DNA from: an uncultured bacterium
Lineage (GTDB): Bacteria; Planctomycetota; Phycisphaerae; Phycisphaerales; UBA1924
Length of the DNA stretch: 12,373 nucleotides
Reading direction: 5' to 3'
NCBI GenBank assembly: GCA_938003595.1
Contig: CALKYH010000254.1
Span: forward strand, 1 to 12,373
The stretch's first letter is position 1. Each line of letters opens with the position of its first letter. The notes beneath the pieces were generated by a model. That model had not been told where the DNA came from, searched no databases, and saw only the letters and a list, made by a program, of their open reading frames with translations. The position numbers and the translations under genes are program-made. Shown here one piece after another: positions 1 through 6,042 of the stretch.

Positions 1-1
1 G

Positions 2-61
2 ACGGACGCGATCATCGAGAACATCGTCGCCACACTGCCGGTGCAGGCGCCGGCGAGCTGA
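2..61 (+). CDS. 3' end of an unidentified forward gene (partial)
   Basis: Frame 2 is open from the window edge and ends at TGA 59-61. It encodes 19 residues ending in IVATLPVQAPAS. Codon usage (ATC, GAG, GTC, CTG, GTG, CAG) matches the coding style of the rest of the window, which supports a true gene end rather than a chance ORF. The rest of the gene lies upstream of the window, so no family can be assigned. A transcript from it would face the reverse-strand gene ending at 288. Confidence 0.5.
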   Translation, partial: TDAIIENIVATLPVQAPAS

Positions 62-112
62 GCGATTCGAACGCGAATCACGCGAAGTCGAAGACCCGCC
101 GTGGCGGGGCCT

Positions 113-166
113 CGAAAGAGATCAGAGAACGCAGAGGCCGCGAAGGGCGCGGAGATCGCGGAGGGG
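113..166. repeat. Degenerate 9-nt tandem repeat in intergenic DNA
   Basis: Six consecutive 9-mers can be lined up: cgaaagaga, tcagagaac, gcagaggcc, gcgaagggc, gcggagatc, gcggagggg. The shared core is roughly [GC]C[AG][AG]AG followed by three variable bases. It resembles the dispersed families of the type cacagagga or acgcgaagg that I recall from intergenic regions of planctomycetes, verrucomicrobia and other bacteria. It lies in the 226-bp gap between the partial forward gene and the reverse gene at 288. No gene is convincing here. Confidence 0.45.
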
Positions 167-216
167 GAGCGATGCGTCGGTGCTTTCCGGAACCGCGGAG
201 CGGCGGCAGTGAGTAG

Positions 217-236
217 CCCAGGCCGTGAGGCCTGGG
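217..236 (-). terminator. Hairpin downstream of the FGE-fold gene, possible terminator
   Basis: CCCAGGCC (217-224) and GGCCTGGG (229-236) form a perfect 8-bp stem closed by GTGA, a GNRA-type tetraloop. It sits about 50 nt past the stop of the reverse gene at 288, between converging transcripts. Neither side has a U-tract, so intrinsic termination is inferred from position and stem strength only. It could act on both strands. Confidence 0.45.
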
Positions 237-287
237 TCTCGCCGTCACATGTCCTTGAGCCCCGGAGGGGCGACACCCACGGCTGAT

Positions 288-1349
288 TCAGCGCCGCCGA
301 CGCGCGAGGAGCGCGGACACAACCACAAGCGCGGGCCCCGTGCCCGGGCCTGGGATGATCGAGGCGAGGCGAACGCCATGGAGCGCGTTCGAGGAGTCGT
401 TGAAGACCCGGCCCAGCAGATCGAAGTACGCCGGGTCCTGGATCGGCGAGTAGATCGAGCTGCCGGCAGCCTGTCGGCCTCCCGGGAGCGCGGGATGATC
501 GATGTTCTCCATCCATTCCATCGCGCCGCCCGAGACATCCAGCAAGCCCCAGGGACTCTGCACATCCGGGAAGGAGCCGACATCCAGCGGCCTGACCTGC
601 CCCGGCGGGAAGGGGCCGCCGTTGGTCTCGCCGCCCTGATCCGGCGCGCCCGAAACCGGCGCCGTGTCGCTGGTCGTCGGGTAATCCCAATAGCCGCCCT
701 GACCCTCTCCGTAACGGTTCGGGTCCCAGTGGCCGGCCTTGGTCCACTCGTCGAATGTGGGCAGGAAGTACCGGGCACCCTCGGAGCGGGCCTGCTGGTC
801 GGTGATGAGGTTGATCCCCATCTTGTTCTGCGTGGTTCCGAAGGTGCTGGTGTCGTAGGCGCCGGTCTCGAACGCCCACGCCGCGTCGGCCTTGTCGTTG
901 CCGAGCCAGTTTGCGAATCGCGCCGCGAAGCGCCAGCCCGCTGGCATCGGCAGGTTCGCATTGGCTTCCACCAGACCGTACTGAGGAATCCCGCCCGCGA
1001 ATCCATGGAACTGAATCAGGTTGTTCTCGCCGGTCAGACCAGGCGCGGCGGCTTGATTCGTCGCGACATAGGGCGCGTAGGCCTGTACAAACTCGAACCA
1101 CTCGCCCACCGTGACCTCGCGGGTCATGATCCGGTACCTGTAGTTCGTGCGCCCGATGCGCCGGTCGGTCTGCCACGGGAACTGCGCGGGGATCACATGC
1201 GCCGGGTTGCCGGGGTCGCCGATCGTGGACCACCGGAACCCGTGGTCCTGCACGGTCGGGTCGCGGAACGCCTTCCACTCGCCGCCCGCGTGCGCGCACG
1301 ACGCAACGCTCAGCGCGGCGGCGAGGATTCGCAACGGATGGATCGGCAT
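288..1349 (-). CDS. Secreted FGE/SUMF1-fold protein with PEP-CTERM-like tail
   Basis: A 353-residue protein. ATG 1347-1349 is chosen because it opens directly into a signal peptide (MPIHPLRILAAALSVASCAHA, cleavage near residue 21). The frame stays open upstream to 1706, but that part is low-complexity and Arg/Pro-rich. The body follows the formylglycine-generating-enzyme (SUMF1/EgtB-like) fold: YRIMTREVTVGEWFEF (72-87), FAARFANWLGN (141-151), YFLPTFDEWTKAGHWDP (194-210), WDYPTTSDTAP (221-231), PWGLLDVSGGAMEWMEN (266-282) and GVRLAS (325-330). The end, from IPGPGTGP through a hydrophobic run to ARRRR, is a variant PEP-CTERM exosortase sorting signal. The mature protein has no cysteine, so it cannot carry the Cys pair of true sulfatase-activating FGE. 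A structural or binding role outside the cytoplasm is inferred. A GGGA 8 nt before the ATG is a modest ribosome site. Confidence 0.88.
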   Translation of the reverse strand: MPIHPLRILAAALSVASCAHAGGEWKAFRDPTVQDHGFRWSTIGDPGNPAHVIPAQFPWQTDRRIGRTNYRYRIMTREVTVGEWFEFVQAYAPYVATNQAAAPGLTGENNLIQFHGFAGGIPQYGLVEANANLPMPAGWRFAARFANWLGNDKADAAWAFETGAYDTSTFGTTQNKMGINLITDQQARSEGARYFLPTFDEWTKAGHWDPNRYGEGQGGYWDYPTTSDTAPVSGAPDQGGETNGGPFPPGQVRPLDVGSFPDVQSPWGLLDVSGGAMEWMENIDHPALPGGRQAAGSSIYSPIQDPAYFDLLGRVFNDSSNALHGVRLASIIPGPGTGPALVVVSALLARRRR

Positions 1350-1458
1350 GGTTGTGTTCCCGGACCTGGGGGGGACTCGGCTGTGCGAGTGCATTGTGAC
1401 GCGGGGAGGGGGGGATGCAAGGGAAATACGGTGGCCTGAGCGGAGTCGGCGCTGACGA

Positions 1459-1496
1459 CCCCTCTCCCCGGCCCTCTCCCCCAGGGGGAGAGGGGG
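1459..1496. repeat. C-rich/G-rich palindromic repeat (CCTCTCCC type)
   Basis: CCCTCTCCCCC (1472-1482) and GGGGGAGAGGG (1484-1494) are perfect 11-base complements around a single A, so physically a hairpin with a few inner bases unpaired. A second CCCCTCTCCCC copy precedes it at 1459-1469. I recall this double CCTCTCCC / GGGAGAGG layout as an interspersed element common between genes in many high-GC bacteria. It lies in the upstream region of the FGE-fold gene. No transposase is nearby. Confidence 0.6.
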
Positions 1497-1528
1497 CGGA
1501 GGGGCGCCCGCTGCGGCCCGCTCCCTGA

Positions 1529-1587
1529 CGGTCGCGGCTCCAATGGCGCGGAGGGGGCGAATGCCGCGACCGTGCAGGGCCACGGTC
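1529..1587. other. Overlapping inverted repeats, mutually exclusive hairpins
   Basis: CGGTCGCGGC (1529-1538) is a perfect complement of GCCGCGACCG (1563-1572) across a 24-nt loop. Bases 1568-1574 (GACCGTG) also pair perfectly with CACGGTC (1581-1587) across a 6-nt loop. The two stems share bases 1568-1572, so only one can form at a time. They lie 180-240 nt upstream of the reverse-strand FGE-fold start. Any regulatory role is inference. The rest of the 415-bp gap (1350-1764) holds the palindromic repeat, the terminator at 1701-1732, and no convincing gene. Confidence 0.35.
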
Positions 1588-1700
1588 ACGGGCACGGATT
1601 GGCGGAGGATGCGCGGCTCCGCGTTGGCTGGAAGTCGGCGGCTCTGTCGATGCGAGGGAGGGGCGTGGCCTGGCCGGGGCGGCTGGACCGGGCCACAACA

Positions 1701-1732
1701 CAGCACGCCCGGTCGTGCGACCGGGCGTGCTG
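1701..1732 (-). terminator. Strong hairpin terminator after the beta-propeller gene
   Basis: CAGCACGCCCGGTC (1701-1714) and GACCGGGCGTGCTG (1719-1732) form a perfect 14-bp GC-rich stem with a 4-nt loop. It begins 32 nt past the stop codon of the reverse gene 1765-2847. The following bases on the reverse strand are TGTTGTGGCC, so the U-tract is poor, as is common at high GC. It separates that gene from the FGE-fold gene. Confidence 0.72.
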
Positions 1733-1764
1733 GTGAATCTCAGATTGTGCGAGGCGGGCCGTTA

Positions 1765-2847
1765 TCAGCGGCGGCGGCGGAGGCCCGCGAGGCCGGCGAG
1801 GGCTAGGAGGGCCGTCGCGCCGGGGGTCGGGACGATCCAGATGCCGCGCGGGTTCACATTGTTCGCGAGCACCTGGTAGCCGGTGCCGTCGAGGTTGATC
1901 TGCGCGAGGGTGTCGGGGAGGACCTGTCCGAAGACCAGGGTGTTGTTGTAGCGGTTGTACTGGATCTCGCCGGGGTCCACGACATTGGCGACGAGGTCCA
2001 TGCCGGCGAAGTCGCCGTTGGCGTCGAGGTCGACGCGGTAGATCGCGTCGGCGAAGGAGTCGGTGATGTAGAGGTCGACGAAGCCGTCGGAGCCGACGGC
2101 CGAGGTGATGCCGCGGACGAAGGTGAGGGTCGGCATGGTGACGGTGAAATCGACGACCTGGGTGAGCACGCCGGAGCCGTCGTTGCTCATGTCGAGGCGA
2201 TAGATCTGGCTGGGGCGATCGGTGTCGCCGCCGCCGCCGGGGCCGGTGTCGCCGGCGCCGCCGTTGACGGAGGTCACATAGAAGCGGTCGCCGTCGAAGG
2301 GATCCTTGGTGATGCGGTTGCCGGCCTTGTAGCGGGGGCTGCTGGGATCGCTGATGTCCTCGTCGTAGATGAAGCCCGCGCTGGAGCCGTCACGCGCCAC
2401 GCCGATGATGCCCTCGAACTCGGGGCTGACCGAGCCGGCCTGGGGGATGTTGTTGATCGCGATGAGCGTGTCGGAGCCGCGGTGGTAGTCGAGGCCGACG
2501 GGGCGCTGCAGCGGATTGCCCTGGAAGACGGTGGTCGCGCTGGCGGCGCCGAAGAGGTTGTCCACGCGGAAGATCGCCGCGACCGAGGGGTTGGCGATGG
2601 GCAGGTTGTCGGAGTTGACATACCACGAGCCATCGACGCGCCGGATCTGCGAGAGATTGATCTCGTTGTTGGGGTCGGCGAAGGTGTACTCCACGAACGA
2701 TCCGCCGGGGCCGAATCGGTAGGAGTTCACGGTGTCCGCGAGGACATCGACATACACGATGTCGCCGAGCCCGACGGCGCCGGCGGAGGCGGCGGTCACG
2801 AGGGCCGCGCTGGCGGCGAGGATGGACTTGGTGGCGATGTGTTTCAT
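1765..2847 (-). CDS. Secreted beta-propeller-like protein with PEP-CTERM-like tail
   Basis: A 360-residue protein that I cannot place in a named family. It has a clear signal peptide (MKHIATKSILAASAALVTAASAGA, residues 1-24). The body has recurring strand-turn units typical of SMP-30/NHL-like propellers: IFRVDNLFG (92-100), GIIGVARDG (146-154), IYRLDMSNDG (215-224), IYRVDLDANGDF (269-280) and LAQINLDGTG (314-323). A Gly-rich loop lies at about 196-210. The C-terminus is WIVPTPGATALLAL followed by LAGLAGLRRRR: the PEP motif appears as VPTP, then a transmembrane helix and four Arg codons. This is expected to direct exosortase processing at the cell envelope. AGAGG 13 bases upstream of ATG 2845-2847 is the likely ribosome site. 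It shares export class and strand with the FGE-fold gene, but the intervening terminator argues for separate transcripts. Confidence 0.85.
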   Translation of the reverse strand: MKHIATKSILAASAALVTAASAGAVGLGDIVYVDVLADTVNSYRFGPGGSFVEYTFADPNNEINLSQIRRVDGSWYVNSDNLPIANPSVAAIFRVDNLFGAASATTVFQGNPLQRPVGLDYHRGSDTLIAINNIPQAGSVSPEFEGIIGVARDGSSAGFIYDEDISDPSSPRYKAGNRITKDPFDGDRFYVTSVNGGAGDTGPGGGGDTDRPSQIYRLDMSNDGSGVLTQVVDFTVTMPTLTFVRGITSAVGSDGFVDLYITDSFADAIYRVDLDANGDFAGMDLVANVVDPGEIQYNRYNNTLVFGQVLPDTLAQINLDGTGYQVLANNVNPRGIWIVPTPGATALLALAGLAGLRRRR

Positions 2848-3278
2848 CTCTTTGGATTCCTCTGTGAAGGTCTGACTTGCGGTTCCCTGGCCCCGCGTCC
2901 GGCTTCTGCGGCCGGGCGGAGTCCTCGGAGCGGTCGAACGCTCATCCAGGGGGAAGTTTCAAATACAGTTGGGCCAACGCCAATGCTTTTCTGGGACCCG
3001 TGCACGACGACCTGTGCAGCCCGGCCCGGGGGCCCTGCGAATCTCTCGCCGTCCTCGTCTTGAAGCCGACCGGCGCGACCGGCCCCCTCGGGGCCCACAA
3101 CGCATCGCCGATCTCGCTGTCCTCCGCTCTCCTGACCGTGCGTCCGTAGTATACACCGGGATAAGGGATACGCATTATCGGATCCATAAGGAGCTCATCC
3201 CGGCCGCGGATCATTCCCGGAAGGCTTTCCGGGAGGCTGATTTCGTGGTTTTGCCCCTGCTCGTTCGCGGTTCTGTCG
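2848..3278. other. Divergent intergenic region, no gene seen
   Basis: These 431 bp separate the reverse propeller gene from the forward lipoprotein and should carry the promoters of both. The GC content dips around 2955-2990 and 3145-3190. GTAGTATACAC at 3147-3157 holds TATACA on the forward strand and TATACT on the reverse, either of which could be a -10 box. I found no -35 box at proper spacing for either. GGCCCC/GGGGCC (3081-3095) makes a small hairpin. Ribosome-site-like AGGAG (3189-3193) and GGGAGG (3231-3236) precede the forward gene. Short ORFs in all frames look like non-coding noise. Confidence 0.5.
3231..3236 (+). promoter_or_regulatory. Ribosome binding site whose spacing points to an out-of-frame GTG
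   Basis: GGGAGG is the best ribosome site before the lipoprotein gene. With 8-nt spacing it serves GTG 3245-3247, which is not in the frame of the 520-codon gene. In that frame the nearest codons are CTG 3237 and ATT 3240, both too close and non-standard. ATG 3279 has no good site. This makes the gene's start uncertain. Confidence 0.35.
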
Positions 3279-4841
3279 ATGCTGCCTGGCTGTTCTCAGC
3301 CGCCCCGGACCTCGAACCCGACTCCCCGCGTAACGGACCGCTCCCTGGCCCCGCTTTTCGGCGTCGAGTACGCGGAGCCGGGAGACCGGACTGCGATCCT
3401 GCTGGCGGCGACGAGGCCATGGGGACCGGACGATCAGGTCGAGGTCGCGGCGGATGGCGAGCCGATCACTTCCAAACTCCAGCGACTCCGACTCGTGCCG
3501 CGGGCCGGCGGCGCCTCGTGGACGGCGGACCCGGGGGATTGGGCGCTCGAGCCGATCCCAACCGAGGGAGTCGCGGCGGGTGAGTCGTTGGTGGCGATCA
3601 CCGACCCGCTGCCGCGCGGCGCCGAGTCGATCGACCTGAACGGCGCGGCGATCGTTGTCCGCCCCCCTACTGACAAGGGCTGGCCCATCGGCAAGTCAGA
3701 GCTCCGGCCGAAGGCGCCGACGGCTGAACTGGTCGGCGCGATGGCGAACGACCCGTTCCGCGCCTGGCGAGTCCAGCTTGCGTCGGCGCTCGCGGGCGCC
3801 AAGGCCCCTGCGGGGGTGCGCGGAGACCTGGGCCTGCTCATGGAGCAGGGCAGCGCGCGCTGGAGGGCGGCCCTGGCGCGGGTGACTGAGGAGGATGCCT
3901 CGCTGGCGGCGCGGCTCGCGGGCGGTCTGGCTCGAGTAGTCGCGTTGCCCGGCGGCCGCGGGGCGCCGGCGTGGAGCGAGGACCTCGCGCGGCTCCATCG
4001 GCTGCTGGAGACGCTCGGCGATGAAGGCGCTCCGCCCGCGGATATCCGCGCCGCGGCGGAAACCTGGCTCGTCGATGAACCGACTGCGGTCGCCTGGGTG
4101 ATCGACGATGGCGACGCGCAGCGGCCGGCGCAGTTTGGCGTGGCGAACCTGACGACGACCCCGACGACGGCCTCGGTGGAGGCGGGCGGGCGCGTGGAAC
4201 TGGCGCCGGCGCCGGCGCTGTCGGCGCTGACGCTCACGCTGGCGATGCCGATCGGCGCGCCGTCGCAGCGTGTGACAGCGCTGGTCGGCAAGACGCGATT
4301 CGACCTGGACGTCGTCACGGCGCCGATCCCCTGCTCACCGCCCGGCGTGCGAATGGGTCCGTTTCTGCCGGACTGGTCGATGGCGGAGTGGATCGGTGAG
4401 AGCGCCCCGGGCCTCGACCCTCGGTGGGCGACAGCGGCGCTGCTGGCGCCGGCGTCGAACGGGGACGGCTGGGAGATCTATCTGGATTGCCGCGCCGCCG
4501 CGGACGGCGCGGACCTGGTGCGATTCGTCGCCGGCGACCCCGGCGCGCCGGACGGCGAACTGACGGCGTCGCGCGACGGGACGATCGAGGGCAAGGGCTC
4601 GCTGCGCGGTTCGACGGGGCGCATCACGGGAGAGGCCGACCGATGGACAGCGATCGTTCGCCTGCCGGCGGGCTCGCTCGCGGGGCCGGTCACGGCGCTG
4701 GGGATCGAGAGGATCGACGCCCGCGGTGTGCGTTCACGCTGGCCTCGGCGGGCGACGCCCTGGCAGGAGGCGATGTCGGCTGCGGCGGTGGACCTGTCGG
4801 CCTGGGGCGGCGCGAGGTCGGAGTCGCGCGAGGCGCCCTAG
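3279..4841 (+). CDS. Probable lipoprotein with C-terminal carbohydrate-binding-like domain
   Basis: The first in-frame ATG is 3279, giving 520 residues that begin MLPGCSQPP. The frame is open upstream and reads SWFCPCSFAVLS just before that, so LPGC looks like a lipobox at the end of a signal peptide whose start lies near 3237-3245 at a non-ATG codon. A frameshift is the alternative. Lipid anchoring at Cys-5 (codon 3291-3293) is inferred. Residues 25-130 look beta-rich; 150-270 are Ala/Leu-rich and helical; 290-350 resemble a beta-sandwich. Residues 355-500, with WEIYLDCRAAAD (398-409) and WTAIVRLPAGSL (456-467), recall CBM9/DOMON-like domains that bind sugars outside the cell. No catalytic motif is evident and I do not recognise the full-length family. 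It ends 10 nt from the rnc stop, tail to tail, with no terminator in the gap. Confidence 0.75.
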   Translation: MLPGCSQPPRTSNPTPRVTDRSLAPLFGVEYAEPGDRTAILLAATRPWGPDDQVEVAADGEPITSKLQRLRLVPRAGGASWTADPGDWALEPIPTEGVAAGESLVAITDPLPRGAESIDLNGAAIVVRPPTDKGWPIGKSELRPKAPTAELVGAMANDPFRAWRVQLASALAGAKAPAGVRGDLGLLMEQGSARWRAALARVTEEDASLAARLAGGLARVVALPGGRGAPAWSEDLARLHRLLETLGDEGAPPADIRAAAETWLVDEPTAVAWVIDDGDAQRPAQFGVANLTTTPTTASVEAGGRVELAPAPALSALTLTLAMPIGAPSQRVTALVGKTRFDLDVVTAPIPCSPPGVRMGPFLPDWSMAEWIGESAPGLDPRWATAALLAPASNGDGWEIYLDCRAAADGADLVRFVAGDPGAPDGELTASRDGTIEGKGSLRGSTGRITGEADRWTAIVRLPAGSLAGPVTALGIERIDARGVRSRWPRRATPWQEAMSAAAVDLSAWGGARSESREAP

Positions 4842-4851
4842 CGGGCGTGGC

Positions 4852-5604
4852 TCAGGCGGCCTCGTCGTCGGAGGCGCCGACCTGCTCCTGCAGGATGATG
4901 ACCTCGCCGTCGGGAGTGCTCGAGGCGACGCCCATGTCGTGCAGGGCCAAGAGCGCGGCCTGCTGCTCGGCCTGCTTCTTGCTCTGTCCCCAGCACCCGG
5001 GGTAGCGCCGGCCGGAGACCTCCACGCAGACATGGAAGGACTTGGCGTGGTCGGGGCCCTGCTCCTCGAGCACGACATACATGGGGCTGGCGGACCAGGT
5101 CTGCTGGGCGTGCTGCTGCAGCACCGACTTGAAGTTGTGCTGGTGCCCGCTGTCGGCGGCGTGGGCGATCATGGGGTCCAGGTGGGGCATGATGAAGGCC
5201 TTGACCGCGTCGACGCCGGCCTCGAGATAGATCGCGCCGATGACGGATTCGAAGACCGCCGCGAGCAGGGACGACGGCAGCTTGTCGCGCCCCTGCATGC
5301 CCTTGCCGAGTTTGAGCAGGTCGCCGAGGCCGAGTCGGCCGGCGATCAGCGCGCAGGTGCGGCGAGAGACGACGGCGGACTTGATCTTGGTCATGTCGCC
5401 TTCGAGCAGGCCGGGGTAGCGACGGAAGATGGCGTCGCAGACGATCATGCCGAGCACGGCGTCGCCGAGGAATTCGAGCCGCTCGTTGGAGCAGACGCGG
5501 GACTCGGCGATGGAGGCGTGGGTGAGGGCTTCGACCAGGAGATCGGTGTTCTCGAACTGGTAGCCGATGATCGACTGGGCCTGATCGAGAATGAGCTTGT
5601 CCAT
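4852..5604 (-). CDS. rnc: Ribonuclease III
   Basis: 250 residues, normal length for the double-strand-specific endoribonuclease that processes rRNA precursors and structured mRNAs. The catalytic RNase III domain (about 5-150) contains the signature ERLEFLGDAVL (41-51), with metal ligands Glu-44 and Asp-48, and FESVIGAIYLE (118-128), with Glu-119. The double-stranded-RNA-binding domain (about 156-224) shows NFKSVLQQHAQ, YVVLEEQGPDH and SKKQAEQQAALLAL. ATG 5602-5604 is chosen: GAGG lies 8 nt upstream and the protein starts as the family does, while the open frame beyond it is Arg/Pro-rich. Oddly, position 116, three before Glu-119, is Ala (GCG, 5257-5259). Most bacterial enzymes have the metal-binding Asp there (SLLADVFEA pattern). 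The gene stands alone, not with era or lepB as in E. coli. The leader can form hairpins. Confidence 0.96.
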   Translation of the reverse strand: MDKLILDQAQSIIGYQFENTDLLVEALTHASIAESRVCSNERLEFLGDAVLGMIVCDAIFRRYPGLLEGDMTKIKSAVVSRRTCALIAGRLGLGDLLKLGKGMQGRDKLPSSLLAAVFESVIGAIYLEAGVDAVKAFIMPHLDPMIAHAADSGHQHNFKSVLQQHAQQTWSASPMYVVLEEQGPDHAKSFHVCVEVSGRRYPGCWGQSKKQAEQQAALLALHDMGVASSTPDGEVIILQEQVGASDDEAA

Positions 5605-5841
5605 GCTCCACGCCTCGCGTTGCTGCGCGGGCCGCGCCGCGTCGGGTCCGGGGGGTGGCCGGGCCCGCGCGGCACGACGCCGCTCGCGGGGCGGACGCAC
5701 TCGCCCCGCGTCGGGTCATGCTTCTGCGTACGCGTGGGCTGACAGGCCGTTGGTCGTCCGGGACAAGATCGTCCGAACGCCGACGGCCCATGAGTCCTCG
5801 CGGCCGCTCTGCCGCGTCACACGACGCGGCGAACTGCAATC

Positions 5842-5870
5842 AGCATACCGTACGAATCCCTCGACGCCAG
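5842..5870 (-). promoter_or_regulatory. Candidate rnc promoter
   Basis: On the reverse strand, CTGGCG (5865-5870) and TATGCT (5842-5847) are separated by 17 bp. The -10 box matches the sigma-70 consensus at 4 of 6 and the -35 box at 3 of 6. The CTGGCG box resembles the TTGGCG -35 box of the rpmH promoter in this window. It would give an rnc leader of about 230 nt beginning with the 5811-5830 hairpin. The match is weak and could be chance. Confidence 0.33.
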
Positions 5871-6026
5871 CCCGATTTCGGCAGATTCGGGCGGATCTGG
5901 AGCGTTCCTGGGAAGTCCCCGGGGCCGCGTCGCCGCCCCACGGATCAGTGTTTTCTCGGGCGAGAGCGCGGCAAGCGGCTCTGGTACAACGGGTCTCTCT
6001 CGGTCGAGGTTGGACCAGCCAAAGTC

Positions 6027-6034
6027 GGAAGGAG
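6027..6034 (+). promoter_or_regulatory. Ribosome binding site deciding the start at 6043
   Basis: GGAAGGAG is a near-perfect Shine-Dalgarno sequence ending 8 nt before ATG 6043-6045. It settles the start in favour of this ATG over the in-frame TTG at 6010, which would put this site inside the coding region. Confidence 0.85.
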
Positions 6035-6042
6035 CTCCGAGC

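Larger units (their letters stand above)
5605..6042. other. Divergent gap with hairpins in the rnc leader
   Basis: These 438 bp lie between rnc (reverse) and the forward membrane-protein gene, with no convincing gene in either direction. On the rnc side, GCCGCGTC (5811-5818) and GACGCGGC (5823-5830) make a perfect 8-bp stem with an ACAC loop. CCCGCG-CGGC (5664-5673) pairs with GCCG-CT-CGCGGG (5679-5690), leaving a 2-nt bulge, about 60 nt before the rnc start. Both would be in the rnc mRNA if it starts near 5835. The forward side (about 5870-6042) shows no promoter that I trust. Confidence 0.5.

Noticed and set aside
225..1439. Long forward open frame of 404 codons opposite the FGE-fold gene
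   Set aside because: Arg/Val-rich composition with no signal, domain or ribosome site; the reverse frame has clear family motifs, so this is its antisense shadow.
1350..1706. N-terminal extension of the FGE-fold gene up to 1706
   Set aside because: The 119 extra codons are low-complexity Arg/Pro/Gly and pass through a palindromic repeat; a proper signal peptide begins at 1349.
3147..3157. GTAGTATACAC as a full promoter
   Set aside because: A -10-like box is visible on both strands, but no -35 box lies at 16-18 bp on either.
3434..4318. Reverse open frame of 294 codons opposite the lipoprotein gene
   Set aside because: Ser/Ala/Arg-rich with no recognisable motif; high GC keeps the antisense frame open.
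4838..5839. Reverse open frame of 333 codons over rnc
   Set aside because: Arg-rich shadow of the true rnc frame; only the rnc frame shows RNase III motifs.
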